Assembly (NCBI GenBank): GCA_029243445.1
Contig: JAQWSA010000056.1
Location: 1-7,719, forward strand
Direction of reading: 5' to 3'
Source: Alphaproteobacteria bacterium
Lineage (GTDB): Bacteria > Pseudomonadota > Alphaproteobacteria > UBA6615
DNA: 7,719 nucleotides
Below the pieces are notes generated by a model that had not been told where the DNA came from, searched no databases, and was given only the letters and a program-made list of their open reading frames with translations. The position numbers were made by a program, and so were the translations under genes. Positions 7,013 to 7,719 of this stretch are shown one piece after another (position 1 is the stretch's first letter; each line of letters opens with the position of its first letter).

Positions 7013-7264
7013 ATGGAATTAATAAAAGAAGAACTTTGGATGGGTATTCCAATAGTTATAAAAAAGGATAATAGATTATTATCACATGCCGGAGAAACAA
7101 CATGCGTCAACCAAGGTTTAGAAGTCTGGATAATGAAATCTGATGATGACTAAACGGAAAAAGCCATCACAAATTCTTCTGATTTTGATCAGCTTAAAAA
7201 ATTAAGGTTCAATTTACTTTCTGAAGTAATAAGTTCTTCATTATTTAATGAAGGACGGTTTTAA
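7013..7264 (+). pseudogene. Small open frame with one in-frame TAA; broken gene or short peptide
   Basis: From the ATG at 7013 a 46-codon frame reaches TAA at 7151-7153, with a peptide starting MELIKEELWM and ending KSDDD. The same frame stays open for 36 more codons after that stop, including the helix-like FDQLKKLRFNLLSEV, and ends at TAA 7262-7264. In sequence this AT-rich (14 of 60 bases G or C at 7001-7060) several stops would be expected over 83 codons, so a real gene broken by one nonsense change is possible. Against this, no Shine-Dalgarno precedes the ATG and I recognise no family. The first 46 codons alone could be a small gene. It starts 60 bases from, and is divergent to, the second dehydrogenase gene. 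Confidence 0.3.
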
Positions 7265-7570
7265 AATATTTATCAGGCGTTTTAAAACAATTCGTATTCT
7301 TACGAGTTTTGTTCTAGCCAATTGTTTTAGCTGTCTAGATTGTTTTGGTGGAGAGGTAGTGGTGTCGGGAGGGGTAAGTAGCCCAACATCCACTGGATTG
7401 TTATCTTGAAACTCTCTGGTTTCGTTCACTGCTTTTAGCCCATCAACATATGAACCAGAGGTGATTCTACGTAAGCCGGCCCCTGTCGTGAAATCGCCGG
7501 GGCAATCGTTGTGCGCGTGGGGGCGCTGCAACCCCGTTAATTCTTGTGTTCGACTTCCGGTCAAAAAAAG
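7265..7570. other. Gene-poor junction with a sharp rise in G+C
   Basis: No gene can be firmly called in these 306 bases. The left part is AT-rich with inverted repeats; from about 7441 the G+C content is about 55% by hand count and stays so to the window end. A minus-strand frame is open from about 7564 to 7241, but it has only a TTG start, no internal Met, no family motif I recognise, and spans both composition zones, so it is at best a gene remnant. An 8-bp inverted repeat (CTCTGGTT at 7414-7421, AACCAGAG at 7453-7460) sits at the transition. No tRNA, transposase or convincing attachment site was found. Confidence 0.35.
7283..7329. repeat. 10-bp perfect inverted repeat in AT-rich spacer
   Basis: TAAAACAATT at 7283-7292 is matched by its complement AATTGTTTTA at 7320-7329. 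The intervening 27 bases contain a smaller hairpin, TCGTA (7292-7296) with TACGA (7301-7305). A further ATTGTTTT copy lies at 7339-7346, 18 bases after the one at 7321-7328. It could be a protein-binding dyad or a weak terminator; neither has further support. Confidence 0.35.
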
Positions 7571-7719
7571 TCAGCCGTCGATTAAGGCTGTGACGTCAAT
7601 TTCGACAAGCGCGCCTTCGAGCAGCAGGGCATCGACACCCACACAAGTGCTCGTAGCGGACTGGTCGTAGCCGTAGAAATCCATCATCGCCTTCATGATT
7701 ATCGGGCGCTGTACAGGGG
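7571..7719 (-). CDS. Rid (YjgF/YER057c/UK114) family protein, C-terminal fragment
   Basis: The last 48 codons of a gene entering from the right edge, ending at TGA 7573-7571. The segment MKAMMDFYGYD followed by STCVGVDALLLEGALVEIDVTA matches the C-terminal helix, linker and final strand of Rid-family proteins. In Escherichia coli RidA this strand carries Arg105 in RSCVEV, which binds the carboxylate of the imine or enamine substrates. Here the aligned residue is Ser (23rd visible residue), while the later Glu of the VEI strand is kept. It is therefore more likely one of the Rid subfamilies without that arginine than a RidA imine deaminase. Its composition (about 55% G+C around it) is unlike the rest of the window, so it may belong to a different genomic segment. 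Family call is fairly sure from the fragment; function is open. Confidence 0.77.
   Translation of the reverse strand, partial: PVQRPIIMKAMMDFYGYDQSATSTCVGVDALLLEGALVEIDVTALIDG

Noticed and set aside
7380..7560. Structured GC-rich stretch considered as tmRNA or another stable RNA
   Set aside because: No tag-peptide reading frame, no tRNA-like ends and no conserved core motif of tmRNA or RNase P RNA could be found.
7241..7564. Minus-strand 107-codon frame as a real gene
   Set aside because: Only a TTG start, no Shine-Dalgarno fit, no internal Met, no recognisable family, and it crosses a sharp composition change; kept only as a possible remnant in the junction entry.
7545..7565. GTTCGAC resembling a tRNA T-loop, which would suggest an integration site
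   Set aside because: The flanking bases cannot form a T-stem and position 61 is not C; no tRNA body is present.
7461..7670. Plus-strand frame across the Rid fragment
   Set aside because: It is opposite the recognisable Rid C-terminus and has a basic, Ser/Pro-rich translation typical of a shadow frame.

Overview
The window is an AT-rich bacterial segment (about 40% G+C in a hand-counted coding line). It carries a dense set of hydrolase and acyl-CoA genes, most with recognisable Shine-Dalgarno sites. The families present (type III CoA-transferase, acyl-CoA dehydrogenases, dienelactone hydrolase, metallo-beta-lactamase-fold proteins) fit a free-living heterotrophic proteobacterium, perhaps an uncultured marine one. 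That taxonomic guess is inference only; there is no rRNA or other marker gene here.

Layout. Positions 1-2265 hold a leftward three-gene run. Read 5' to 3' on the minus strand, it is a metallo-beta-lactamase-fold protein that has lost nearly all its metal ligands (1390-2265), a second, related protein that keeps most of them (558-1385), and an alpha/beta hydrolase cut by the window edge (1-506). Positions 2266-2500 are an AT-rich divergent promoter region. Positions 2501-5644 hold a rightward run: a dienelactone hydrolase-family protein, an acyl-CoA dehydrogenase with all canonical motifs, and a family III (CaiB/BaiF) CoA-transferase joined to it by a 4-base ATGA overlap. A strong hairpin terminator at 5677-5705 separates this run from a convergent second acyl-CoA dehydrogenase (5708-6952, minus), which has Asp where the catalytic Glu is expected.

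The right end (6953-7719) is different. It has a very AT-rich stretch with a small open frame interrupted by one in-frame TAA, then a jump to about 55% G+C, then the 3' end of a Rid/YjgF-family gene on the minus strand, cut by the window edge. The composition change suggests the edge of an acquired or rearranged segment.

How the genes may work together (inference): the two divergent runs look like one catabolic module. A hydrolase could open an ester or lactone, the CoA-transferase could activate the resulting carboxylate, and the dehydrogenase(s) could oxidise the acyl-CoA at the alpha-beta bond. The substrate cannot be read from the sequence. The most unusual element is the adjacent pair of related metallo-beta-lactamase-fold proteins, one of them apparently a pseudoenzyme.
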